Positions 18,537-24,937 of a DNA stretch of 64,000 nt are shown here, one piece after another. Where the stretch lies: the NCBI GenBank assembly GCA_049890095.1, contig JBMHCD010000003.1, positions 32,623 to 96,622 on the forward strand, in the 5' to 3' direction. Source of the stretch: JABAYQ01 sp049890095. Its GTDB lineage: Bacteria; Bacteroidota; Bacteroidia; Flavobacteriales; UBA7312. The notes under the pieces are model-generated. The model saw only the letters and a list, made by a program, of their open reading frames with translations, ran no database searches and had not been told where the DNA came from. Both the position numbers and the translations under genes were made by a program. Each line of letters begins with the position of its first letter. Position 1 is the first letter of the stretch.

Positions 18537-18944
18537 ATGTTTAAAAAGAATTTATATCCTTTATTTTTATTTATCCTAATTGCCTGTAATTCTGAAGATT
18601 ATATTCCCGAAACTTATGTAAACTTTTCCATTCAAGCTTCAGAAATTGGAGGAGTTGGCAATGCCGTATACACTAATCAAGATTATGGAGTTAATGGAAT
18701 AATTATTTATCACAAAGATATAAACGAATATTTAGCATTTGAAAGGACATGTTCGTACGAACCTTCTGAATCATGTGCAATTGTAGAATTAAATGATATT
18801 TATAATCCTACTATACTAATTGACAGTTGTTGTGGTTCATCGTTTTTTTTAGACGATGGCACTCCAATTCAGGGTCCAGCCTTGTTACCTTTAAAATTAT
18901 ATAACACCTCATACGATGGTGTTTACGTTAATGTATATAATTAA
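18537..18944 (+). CDS. Small lipoprotein with degenerate Rieske-like motif
   Basis: A 135-residue lipoprotein: a hydrophobic N-terminus ends in the lipobox LIAC (Cys17), followed by NSED. The rest follows a Rieske-fold layout: IIIYHKDINEYLAFERTC near residues 56-72, then SCCGSSFFLDDGTPIQGPALLPL at 97-119, which matches the end of Rieske box II (CPCHGSxF...G...GPA..PL). The cluster ligands are not kept: box I has Cys72 but Tyr74 for His, and box II has Asp96 and Cys99 where Cys and His are expected. Four cysteines (72, 80, 98, 99) remain. The protein belongs to a Bacteroidota family of unknown function. It is convergent with, and overlaps by four bases, the T9SS gene. Confidence 0.75.
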   Translation: MFKKNLYPLFLFILIACNSEDYIPETYVNFSIQASEIGGVGNAVYTNQDYGVNGIIIYHKDINEYLAFERTCSYEPSESCAIVELNDIYNPTILIDSCCGSSFFLDDGTPIQGPALLPLKLYNTSYDGVYVNVYN

Positions 18945-20704
18945 TCAACTAACAGTCTAAGAGATTGAGATGAATTTTTTACTCTAACCGTAATCATGTA
19001 AATACCAGAGTTGAAATTAGATACATCAAATTGAAAACTTTCAGTATCAAATACACTTTGAATAACATCTCTTCCTTGCAAATCAGATAATGTAAAATAA
19101 ACTTTTGACCTATCAGGGTTGTCAATTGTCAAATTTACTAACGACTTACCTGGATTAGGAAAAACATTTAAACTAAAATTTTGATAATTATATAAATCTG
19201 CTGTTGAATAACTCAACTCATCTGATTTGTAAACACAACCAAATTCATCTGTTAACTCAATTGAATAAGCTCCTGGATCAACAGCAATAAATTCATTACT
19301 GTTAGCTCCAAAAATAGGCTCTCCATCTAAATACCATTGAACATCGAAAGACATTTCATTAGAGCAAGAAAGTTGATTACCACTCTGATTTATTTCTACT
19401 AAAAAATCTTCCATACAAACCATAGCAAATATTTCGTCTGAATAGGCTAAACAACCATTTTGGTTTACCATCAACGAATAATCACCACTCTGAATAGGAT
19501 ACATATAAGTGTTATTTTCATTTATCACTTCCTCTCCATTAAAAAACCAATGGTAACTCATATCTAAAGAATCACCAATGAAAGTTATGACTTGTATTTG
19601 ATCATCATATTCAATAATTGGATTTTGAGGAGTTTCAAAAACATACACAGTATCAGATGCAATAATTGGCTCAGGCACAATTTGATTGATAACTATATTA
19701 ATACTTAAATCTCCACTTGTATAATTAGCTGAAGATGAGAAACCATTAAAACTAATTGACCCTAAATTATCATCACCTGTAGAAACTCCATCCTCTTCCA
19801 TTGCAACAATGGTGTAAATTTGATTACTTAAATCAAAGTTATCCATATTCCAAGAAACTGGAAAGTCTTGATCTTCAAAGTGAGAAGACTCAAAAATCAA
19901 ATTACCATTTTGATCATACATCAAAAAATATGCGTCTGGTGAAGTAAATATGTCTTCCTCAAAAATTGATTCATTTCCCCAACCAGAGGCATTTACTATT
20001 TCGACTGACTCAAGCATATAATAAGTTTCAGAGTTAGATTCATAATTAATAATATAAACTCCAGGATCATTAAAAGTATGTGAAATAGGGTTTTCTAAAT
20101 TACTAGTCATTCCATTACCAAAATCCCAGTTATAACTTTGCAATCCAGGCTGATTATTAATAAAATCAACTATTAAAGGAGCACATCCAGAAAAATTATT
20201 CATAGTGAAACCAATATTTTGAGATGAACTTGGCGCTATATATAGAGGTAAGGAAAAGGCTATAGTTTCTGTTCCGACAAGGTCAGATAATTCGTGGGTT
20301 GCTATAACAGTTACATCCACATCAAAATATCCTTGCTCCATTGGTTGACCATATATAGTAACACAACCATACTGAGAATTTGTAGGAGTATAATGACAAT
20401 CCGTTTCTTGATTATTACACTGCCAATCCAAACCAAGCGGCAAACTAATTGAAGTAATATGATAATCTTCAAATACGATGGTTGTTTCTCCTAAAACACC
20501 ACCCAAGTCAACTATAGTATCTAAAGGCAAAAAGAAGGTTAAATCTTGATTGTAATCTTGATAGATTTCACCATCAGGCAAGGTGTCCGGCGATAAACCA
20601 TAATTAGTGAAGTTTGGTACAAAAGTAATATCAGGAGTACACTGCGAAAAAGCATTAATACCAAATGGCATTATTGCTATAAAAAAAACTACAAAGAATT
20701 TCAT
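18941..20704 (-). CDS. Secreted PKD-domain protein with type IX sorting domain
   Basis: A 587-residue exported protein. A signal peptide (MKFFVVFFIAIMPFGINAFS) precedes a region with paired cysteines, a PKD domain at about 175-240 (NWDFGNGMTSNLENPISHTFNDPGVYIINY), Ig-like segments with phrases such as YHWFFNGEEV and VQWYLDGEPIFGANS, and a C-terminal T9SS type A domain (FPNPGKSLVNL, SDLQGRDV, FNSGIYMITV, LRLLVD). It should cross the outer membrane by the type IX system and be anchored or released. Function is unknown; PKD proteins often adhere or bind polymers. A long hairpin touches its start codon. Confidence 0.85.
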   Translation of the reverse strand: MKFFVVFFIAIMPFGINAFSQCTPDITFVPNFTNYGLSPDTLPDGEIYQDYNQDLTFFLPLDTIVDLGGVLGETTIVFEDYHITSISLPLGLDWQCNNQETDCHYTPTNSQYGCVTIYGQPMEQGYFDVDVTVIATHELSDLVGTETIAFSLPLYIAPSSSQNIGFTMNNFSGCAPLIVDFINNQPGLQSYNWDFGNGMTSNLENPISHTFNDPGVYIINYESNSETYYMLESVEIVNASGWGNESIFEEDIFTSPDAYFLMYDQNGNLIFESSHFEDQDFPVSWNMDNFDLSNQIYTIVAMEEDGVSTGDDNLGSISFNGFSSSANYTSGDLSINIVINQIVPEPIIASDTVYVFETPQNPIIEYDDQIQVITFIGDSLDMSYHWFFNGEEVINENNTYMYPIQSGDYSLMVNQNGCLAYSDEIFAMVCMEDFLVEINQSGNQLSCSNEMSFDVQWYLDGEPIFGANSNEFIAVDPGAYSIELTDEFGCVYKSDELSYSTADLYNYQNFSLNVFPNPGKSLVNLTIDNPDRSKVYFTLSDLQGRDVIQSVFDTESFQFDVSNFNSGIYMITVRVKNSSQSLRLLVD

Positions 20705-20738
20705 ATCATAATCTTGTTAAGTTTAACAAGATTATGAT
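20705..20738 (-). other. Perfect 16-bp inverted repeat abutting a start codon
   Basis: ATCATAATCTTGTTAA (20705-20720) and its exact complement (20723-20738) are separated by two bases. On the minus strand the hairpin lies 21 bases after the ahcY stop and ends directly at the ATG of the PKD/T9SS gene. No T-run follows on the minus strand; a T-run follows on the plus strand. It may be a 3' end of ahcY mRNA, a 5' control hairpin, or a block to antisense transcription. Confidence 0.7.
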
Positions 20739-20759
20739 ATTTTTTTCAATAAAACAAAA

Positions 20760-22073
20760 TTAGTATCTGTAGTACTCTGGTTTATAAGGTCCATAAACCT
20801 CTACTCCAATATAGGAAGCTTGGTCTTGGTTGAGTTCATCTAGCTCTACTCCTATTTTTGCTAAATGCAAGCGAGCAACTTTTTCATCTAAGTGTTTTGG
20901 TAAAGTATACACTTTATTCTCATACTTGTCTGAATGATCCCAAAGTTCCATTTGAGCAATTACCTGATTAGTAAAAGATGCTGACATTACAAATGACGGA
21001 TGACCTGTAGCACATCCAAGATTAATTAATCGTCCTTCTGCTAAAAGAATAATATCTTTTCCATCGATAGTGTATTTATCAACCTGAGGCTTGATGCAAT
21101 CTTTTGTATGCCCCCAATTTTCATTTAGCCAATTAACATCAATTTCATTATCAAAATGACCAATATTACATACAATTGCTTTATCCTTCATCTTTTCGAA
21201 GTGAGCACCCATTATAATATCTTTATTACCAGTTGCAGTTACTACAATGTCTGCTTCCAATACAGCATCACTCATTTTCTTTACTTCAAATCCTTCCATT
21301 GCCGCTTGTAAAGCACAAATTGGATCAATTTCAGTAACAATAACTCGAGCTCCTGCTCCTCTCAATGACTCTGCGGATCCTTTACCAACGTCACCAAAAC
21401 CAGCTACAACTGCTACTTTACCAGCAATCATAACATCTGTTGCTCGGCGAATACCATCTACTAATGATTCTCTACATCCATACTTATTATCAAATTTAGA
21501 TTTAGTAACCGAATCATTTATGTTTATTGCTGGTATGTACAAAGTACCATTTTTCTCTCTCTCGTATAACCTTAGGACACCTGTAGTTGTCTCTTCTGAA
21601 AGACCTTTTATTTCTTTAGTAAGTTCTGGAAATTTATCAAAAACCATGTTAGTTAAATCACCACCATCATCCAAAATCATATTCAAAGGCTTTCCACCAT
21701 CGAAAGCATGAATAGTTTGTTCGATACACCAATCAAAATCTTCTTCTGTCATTCCCTTCCATGCATAAACAGGAACTCCTGTTGCTGCAATGGCTGCCGC
21801 AGCATGATCTTGAGTAGAAAAAATATTACAAGAAGACCATGAAACCTCAGCACCCAATTCGGTTAGAGTTTCAATAAGTACTGCTGTCTGTATAGTCATG
21901 TGTAAACAACCAGCAATTCTCGCACCTTTAAGGGGCTTGTCTTTACCAAATTCTTCTCTCAAAGACATTAAACCTGGCATTTCAGCTTCTGCCAATAAAA
22001 TTTCTTTTCGCCCCCAGTCCGCTAGAGACATATCTTTTACTTTGTATGATAATTTTTCCACTTTAGTACTCAT
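20760..22073 (-). CDS. ahcY: Adenosylhomocysteinase (AhcY)
   Basis: AhcY hydrolyses S-adenosylhomocysteine to adenosine and homocysteine with a tightly bound NAD, clearing the product of methyltransferases. The 437-residue protein carries the NAD site GFGDVGKGSAESLRGAG, the substrate region HMTIQTAVLIETL, NINDSVTKSKFDNKYGCRESL and the C-terminal KIGVELDELNQDQASYIGV and PYKPEYYRY, all family hallmarks. A TATTTTTG box on the minus strand (22,092-22,099) lies 18 bases before the ATG. I see no SAH riboswitch. The metK gene lies elsewhere in the window. Confidence 0.97.
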   Translation of the reverse strand: MSTKVEKLSYKVKDMSLADWGRKEILLAEAEMPGLMSLREEFGKDKPLKGARIAGCLHMTIQTAVLIETLTELGAEVSWSSCNIFSTQDHAAAAIAATGVPVYAWKGMTEEDFDWCIEQTIHAFDGGKPLNMILDDGGDLTNMVFDKFPELTKEIKGLSEETTTGVLRLYEREKNGTLYIPAININDSVTKSKFDNKYGCRESLVDGIRRATDVMIAGKVAVVAGFGDVGKGSAESLRGAGARVIVTEIDPICALQAAMEGFEVKKMSDAVLEADIVVTATGNKDIIMGAHFEKMKDKAIVCNIGHFDNEIDVNWLNENWGHTKDCIKPQVDKYTIDGKDIILLAEGRLINLGCATGHPSFVMSASFTNQVIAQMELWDHSDKYENKVYTLPKHLDEKVARLHLAKIGVELDELNQDQASYIGVEVYGPYKPEYYRY

Positions 22074-22091
22074 CTTTTAAATTTTAGGGTA

Positions 22092-22099
22092 CAAAAATA
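22092..22099 (-). promoter_or_regulatory. Promoter -7 box of ahcY
   Basis: Minus-strand TATTTTTG matches TAnnTTTG and ends 18 bases before the ahcY ATG. No good -33 TTG is seen. Confidence 0.45.
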
Positions 22100-22106
22100 C
22101 GAATAA

Positions 22107-22132
22107 TTGCTTAAAATTTAGTTGTAATTTTG
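22107..22132 (+). promoter_or_regulatory. Promoter of the phosphopantetheinyl transferase gene
   Basis: TTG (22107-22109), a 15-base spacer, and TAATTTTG (22125-22132). The -7 box ends six bases before ATG 22139, predicting a leaderless mRNA and excluding the in-frame TTG at 22130 as the start. Confidence 0.5.
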
Positions 22133-22138
22133 CTTTCA

Positions 22139-22699
22139 ATGAAAAGTATTGTAAAACAGATTAAGTCACCCCAATTTTCAGTTGTAATTGCATCTATTGA
22201 ACAAGACTTAATATATGATGACCAAATCCCATTTCATATCACAAACTTTAAGAAAAAAATAGAGTGGATAAATACGCGCCTTCTATTACGTAATTTCTTT
22301 CCAAAAAACGAACTACATTATAATAAATATGGTGCTCCTGAAATAAACTCAAAAGCAATATCCATTTCTCACACAAACAACTATACTTCATTTATAGTGG
22401 CCAAAAAAAAAGCCGCTATAGATATTGAAAAAATAAGCGATCGAACGCTAGGGTTAGTTACAAAGTTTTTAAATCTAAAAGAACAAGAAAAATTCAATAC
22501 ACCAATTGAAACTACCATATGCTGGAGTGCTAAAGAATGTCTATATAAACTTCATCAGAAAGGAAACCTTAACTTCATCAAAGATTTAGAAGTGAAATTC
22601 ATAGAACAAAATTTTGTACTTTGCAGGCTTTACAAACAAGAAATAAAACTTCATCTACAAAAATTTGCCGATCATGTACTTGTCTATTACTATGAATAA
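22139..22699 (+). CDS. 4'-phosphopantetheinyl transferase superfamily protein
   Basis: A 186-residue protein of the Sfp/AcpS superfamily, which transfers phosphopantetheine from CoA to a Ser of acyl or peptidyl carrier proteins. The diagnostic motifs are AAIDIEKISDRTLG (the metal-binding Asp-x-Glu) and CWSAKECLYKLHQKG (the WxxKEAxxK-type helix, here with Cys for Ala). The upstream half carries LLRNFFPKNELHYNKYGAPE and ISISHTNNYTSFIV, matching the Sfp N-terminal half. ATG 22139 is chosen because of the promoter box. Its carrier-protein partner is not in the window; fatty-acid ACP is the simplest guess. Confidence 0.85.
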   Translation: MKSIVKQIKSPQFSVVIASIEQDLIYDDQIPFHITNFKKKIEWINTRLLLRNFFPKNELHYNKYGAPEINSKAISISHTNNYTSFIVAKKKAAIDIEKISDRTLGLVTKFLNLKEQEKFNTPIETTICWSAKECLYKLHQKGNLNFIKDLEVKFIEQNFVLCRLYKQEIKLHLQKFADHVLVYYYE

Positions 22700-22700
22700 T

Positions 22701-22708
22701 TAAATTTG
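22701..22708 (+). promoter_or_regulatory. Promoter -7 box of the GGGPS gene
   Basis: TAAATTTG ends five bases before ATG 22714, so this gene and the thiamine genes behind it may be transcribed from a leaderless start. Confidence 0.5.
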
Positions 22709-22713
22709 CAAAC

Positions 22714-23478
22714 ATGAATATTTACCAACAAATAGAAATTAATAAGAAGAAAAAGCAAAAAATGTTTGCTATTCTTATTGATCCAGACAAGCAGAATCTG
22801 GATCAATTAACTGAATTGGTCGAAACTGCCAATAAAAACAAAGTTAACTTCTTTTTTGTTGGTGGCAGTTTACTAACAAACGACAGTCTTAATCAATGTG
22901 TTAGTACTCTCAAAAAATTGAGCAATATTCCTGTAGTATTATTTCCTGGTAATGCAATGCAAGTATGTGGTGAGGCTGACGCCATCCTATTTTTATCGTT
23001 AATTTCTGGAAGAAATGCCGAAATGCTGATAGGAAAACAAGTTATAACAGCTCCTATTGTTAAGGCAAGTAAACTAGAAACATTAGCAACTGGATATATG
23101 TTAATTGAGAGCGGTAAACCAACCACAGCATCTTATATGAGCAATACAACTCCTATACCTCATGACAAAGATGATGTTGCATCATGTACTGCAATGGCTG
23201 GAGAAATGCTTGGGCTAAAATTAATTTTTATGGATGGAGGAAGCGGAGCAAAAAATCCAATATCTTTATCGATGATTAACAAGGTTAGCTCTTCTATAAA
23301 CATACCTCTAATTATAGGTGGAGGAATTGATTCGGGACAAAAAGCAGTAGAAAATTGCAAAGCTGGAGCTGATATTATAGTGGTAGGAAATAGCATTGAA
23401 AAAAACCAGAATTTAATAGAAGAAATTTCTTTGGCAATTCATCAACTAAACAACTCCAAAAATGCAGTGCTCAGTTGA
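22714..23478 (+). CDS. Geranylgeranylglyceryl/heptaprenylglyceryl phosphate synthase family (PcrB/GGGPS)
   Basis: A 254-residue TIM-barrel prenyltransferase that joins a polyprenyl diphosphate to sn-glycerol-1-phosphate to make an ether lipid precursor. Motifs: FAILIDPDKQNLDQL near residue 20, FFFVGGSLLT, VLFPGNAMQV, DAILFLSLISGRN, TASYMSNTTPIP, and the phosphate-binding end IIGGGIDSGQKA and GADIIVVGNSIE. Group II GGGPS homologues of this kind are known in Bacteroidota as well as archaea; the physiological lipid is unsettled. The next gene overlaps its 3' end by 17 bases, so it heads an operon with the thiamine-uptake genes. Confidence 0.9.
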   Translation: MNIYQQIEINKKKKQKMFAILIDPDKQNLDQLTELVETANKNKVNFFFVGGSLLTNDSLNQCVSTLKKLSNIPVVLFPGNAMQVCGEADAILFLSLISGRNAEMLIGKQVITAPIVKASKLETLATGYMLIESGKPTTASYMSNTTPIPHDKDDVASCTAMAGEMLGLKLIFMDGGSGAKNPISLSMINKVSSSINIPLIIGGGIDSGQKAVENCKAGADIIVVGNSIEKNQNLIEEISLAIHQLNNSKNAVLS

Positions 23479-23722
23479 AATAAGCATGTATCCTTTAGAT
23501 AAAAATTACATCGAACCTATTATTAGTTTTATTAAAAAAATACGTTCTTATCCTAATTTGTCTGTTGAAACCAATGGAATGAGTACTCAAATTTTTGGTC
23601 AATATGATGATGTAATGAACGTACTTCAGGTTGAAATAAAAAATTGCTTTGAATTACAAGAAAAAGTAGTTTTTAATCTAAAAGTAATTAATTCTTCACT
23701 TCAAGAAAAACCAAAATTCTGA
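23462..23722 (+). CDS. Thiamine-binding protein family (MTH1187/YkoF-like)
   Basis: An 86-residue protein with the pattern VEISMYPLDKNYIEPIISFI and VETNGMSTQIFGQYDDVM, which matches the small ferredoxin-like Thiamine_BP family. Members bind thiamine or its pyrimidine part and are often encoded in thiamine-uptake loci. It is translated from an ATG inside the 3' end of the GGGPS gene and its stop overlaps the pnuC-type gene (TGATG), so all three are coupled. The TPP riboswitch 1.1 kb downstream supports a thiamine role. Confidence 0.8.
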   Translation: MQCSVEISMYPLDKNYIEPIISFIKKIRSYPNLSVETNGMSTQIFGQYDDVMNVLQVEIKNCFELQEKVVFNLKVINSSLQEKPKF

Positions 23723-24267
23723 TGGAAACAACAGAATTAATAGCAGTAATTTTTGCTATTCTATATGTAGTTTTAGCTGCCAAAGAAAGTCTATATTGTT
23801 GGCCAGCCGCAATCGTTAGTGTAAGCTTGTATGTATACATTTGCTTTAATGCAAAATTATTTCCTGAAACAGGTCTTCAAATATTTTATTTGGCTATGGC
23901 TATTTATGGCTGGTTACAATGGCGAAAACCAAAAAAAGAAATAACCATTAAAAGCTGGCCATTACGAAAACATTTTATTGTGTTAGCTAGTTCAATTTTG
24001 TTGAGTATTGGCCTGGGCTACTATTTTGACGTATATACTCAAGCAGCTATGCCCTACTTAGATTCCTCTACAACTATATTAAGTTTGTTTGCTACTTATA
24101 TGTTAACCAAAAAAATTATAGAAAACTGGTGGTATTGGATTGCAATAGATATTGCCTCTGCATATCTATACTATAATAGAGATTTAACTTTAAGCGCAAT
24201 ATTGTTTGCTCTATATGTAATACTTGCCTCTGTTGGCTACTTGCAATGGAAAAAAAATATGGCATGA
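23722..24267 (+). CDS. PnuC-family vitamin transporter, probably thiamine (PnuT type)
   Basis: A 181-residue inner-membrane protein with about seven helices and the PnuC signature YCWPAAIVSVSLYVYICFNAKLF, YGWLQWRK and NWWYWIAIDIASAYLYYNRDL. PnuC proteins carry nicotinamide riboside by facilitated diffusion with trapping by a kinase; the PnuT branch carries thiamine. The neighbours (thiamine-binding protein, TPP riboswitch, TonB receptor) favour thiamine. The NadR-like kinase that follows by a four-base overlap would serve the trapping step. Nicotinamide riboside remains an alternative substrate. Confidence 0.85.
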   Translation: METTELIAVIFAILYVVLAAKESLYCWPAAIVSVSLYVYICFNAKLFPETGLQIFYLAMAIYGWLQWRKPKKEITIKSWPLRKHFIVLASSILLSIGLGYYFDVYTQAAMPYLDSSTTILSLFATYMLTKKIIENWWYWIAIDIASAYLYYNRDLTLSAILFALYVILASVGYLQWKKNMA

Positions 24268-24770
24268 AAAAAATTGTTTTAATAGGACCTGAGAGTACAG
24301 GCAAAACAACTCTCGCTAAGGCTTTAGCAAAACATTATGATTGTAATTATGTTCCAGAATACGCAAGACAATATATAAACGACTTAAATCGACCATATCA
24401 AAAAGAGGATATAGTTACCATTGCAAAAAAACAAATTGAACTAGAAGAAACAAAGGAAAAAAAAGAGCCATTTTTATTTTTAGACACCGATCTTATAGTG
24501 TGCAAAATATGGAGTAAATTTAAATATGGGGAATGCCACCCTTGGATATTAAAACAGATTAATCAACGAACATACCATCATTACCTTCTTTGCAATATCG
24601 ATTTACCATGGCAAGCAGATTCGCAAAGAGAAAATCCAAATGACAGACAGGAATTATTTTCAATTTATTTAAAGGAAATGATTAAATACAAAAAATCCTA
24701 TTCAGTTATTAAAGGAACTGAAAATCAGCGCTTACAAAATGCCATTAAAATTCTTGAAAGCTTGAGTTAA
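24264..24770 (+). CDS. NadR-like P-loop nucleoside kinase
   Basis: A 168-residue ATP-binding protein with Walker A GPESTGKTTL at residues 8-17, VPEYARQYI, and FLDTDLIVCKIWSKFKYGE, as in the ribosylnicotinamide kinase domain of NadR. It lacks the nucleotidylyltransferase domain. ATG 24264 overlaps the transporter stop (ATGA). The context suggests that it phosphorylates what the PnuC-type protein brings in: thiamine if the cluster is for thiamine, nicotinamide riboside by family precedent. Which is right cannot be decided from sequence. No separate thiamine pyrophosphokinase gene is seen here. Confidence 0.8.
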   Translation: MKKIVLIGPESTGKTTLAKALAKHYDCNYVPEYARQYINDLNRPYQKEDIVTIAKKQIELEETKEKKEPFLFLDTDLIVCKIWSKFKYGECHPWILKQINQRTYHHYLLCNIDLPWQADSQRENPNDRQELFSIYLKEMIKYKKSYSVIKGTENQRLQNAIKILESLS

Positions 24771-24799
24771 TTAATTTATAAAAAAAAATTAAATTTGTT

Positions 24800-24876
24800 C
24801 CATCTTTTACGGGGTGCCATAACTGGCTGAGATTACACCCATCGAACCTGCCAAGGTAATTCTTGGAAGGGAATGG
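24800..24876 (+). promoter_or_regulatory. TPP (thiamine pyrophosphate) riboswitch
   Basis: The conserved aptamer is plain: ACGGGGTGCC (24809-24818), GGCTGAGATTACACCC (pyrimidine-sensing arm, 24825-24840), GAACCTG (24844-24850), and the closing GGAAGGGAATGG. CCAT (24800-24803) pairs with ATGG (24873-24876) as the base of P1. It stands before the TonB-dependent receptor gene, so the receptor should be shut off when TPP is plentiful. Confidence 0.95.
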
Positions 24877-24927
24877 TTTAAACATATTAAACTCTATTGC
24901 AACTCCGTGCAATGGAGAATGTTTAAA
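24877..24927 (+). promoter_or_regulatory. Putative expression platform of the TPP riboswitch
   Basis: Directly after P1, TTTAAACAT (24877-24885) is exactly complementary to ATGTTTAAA (24919-24927). Inside lies a second stem, CTCTATTGCA (24892-24901) with TGCAATGGAG (24908-24917). No T-run follows, so it is not a standard terminator. It ends ten bases before the receptor ATG and may act on translation. A five-codon frame (ATG 24912 to TAA 24926) lies inside. Confidence 0.55.
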
Positions 24928-24937
24928 AAAATTAACA

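Noticed and set aside
21247..21711. Open frame of 154 codons on the plus strand
   Set aside because: It lies fully antisense to the well-supported ahcY gene, and its composition is that of a shadow frame.
24863..24937. Receptor start within the TPP riboswitch
   Set aside because: The frame there is made by aptamer and hairpin sequence; the signal peptide begins at ATG 24938.
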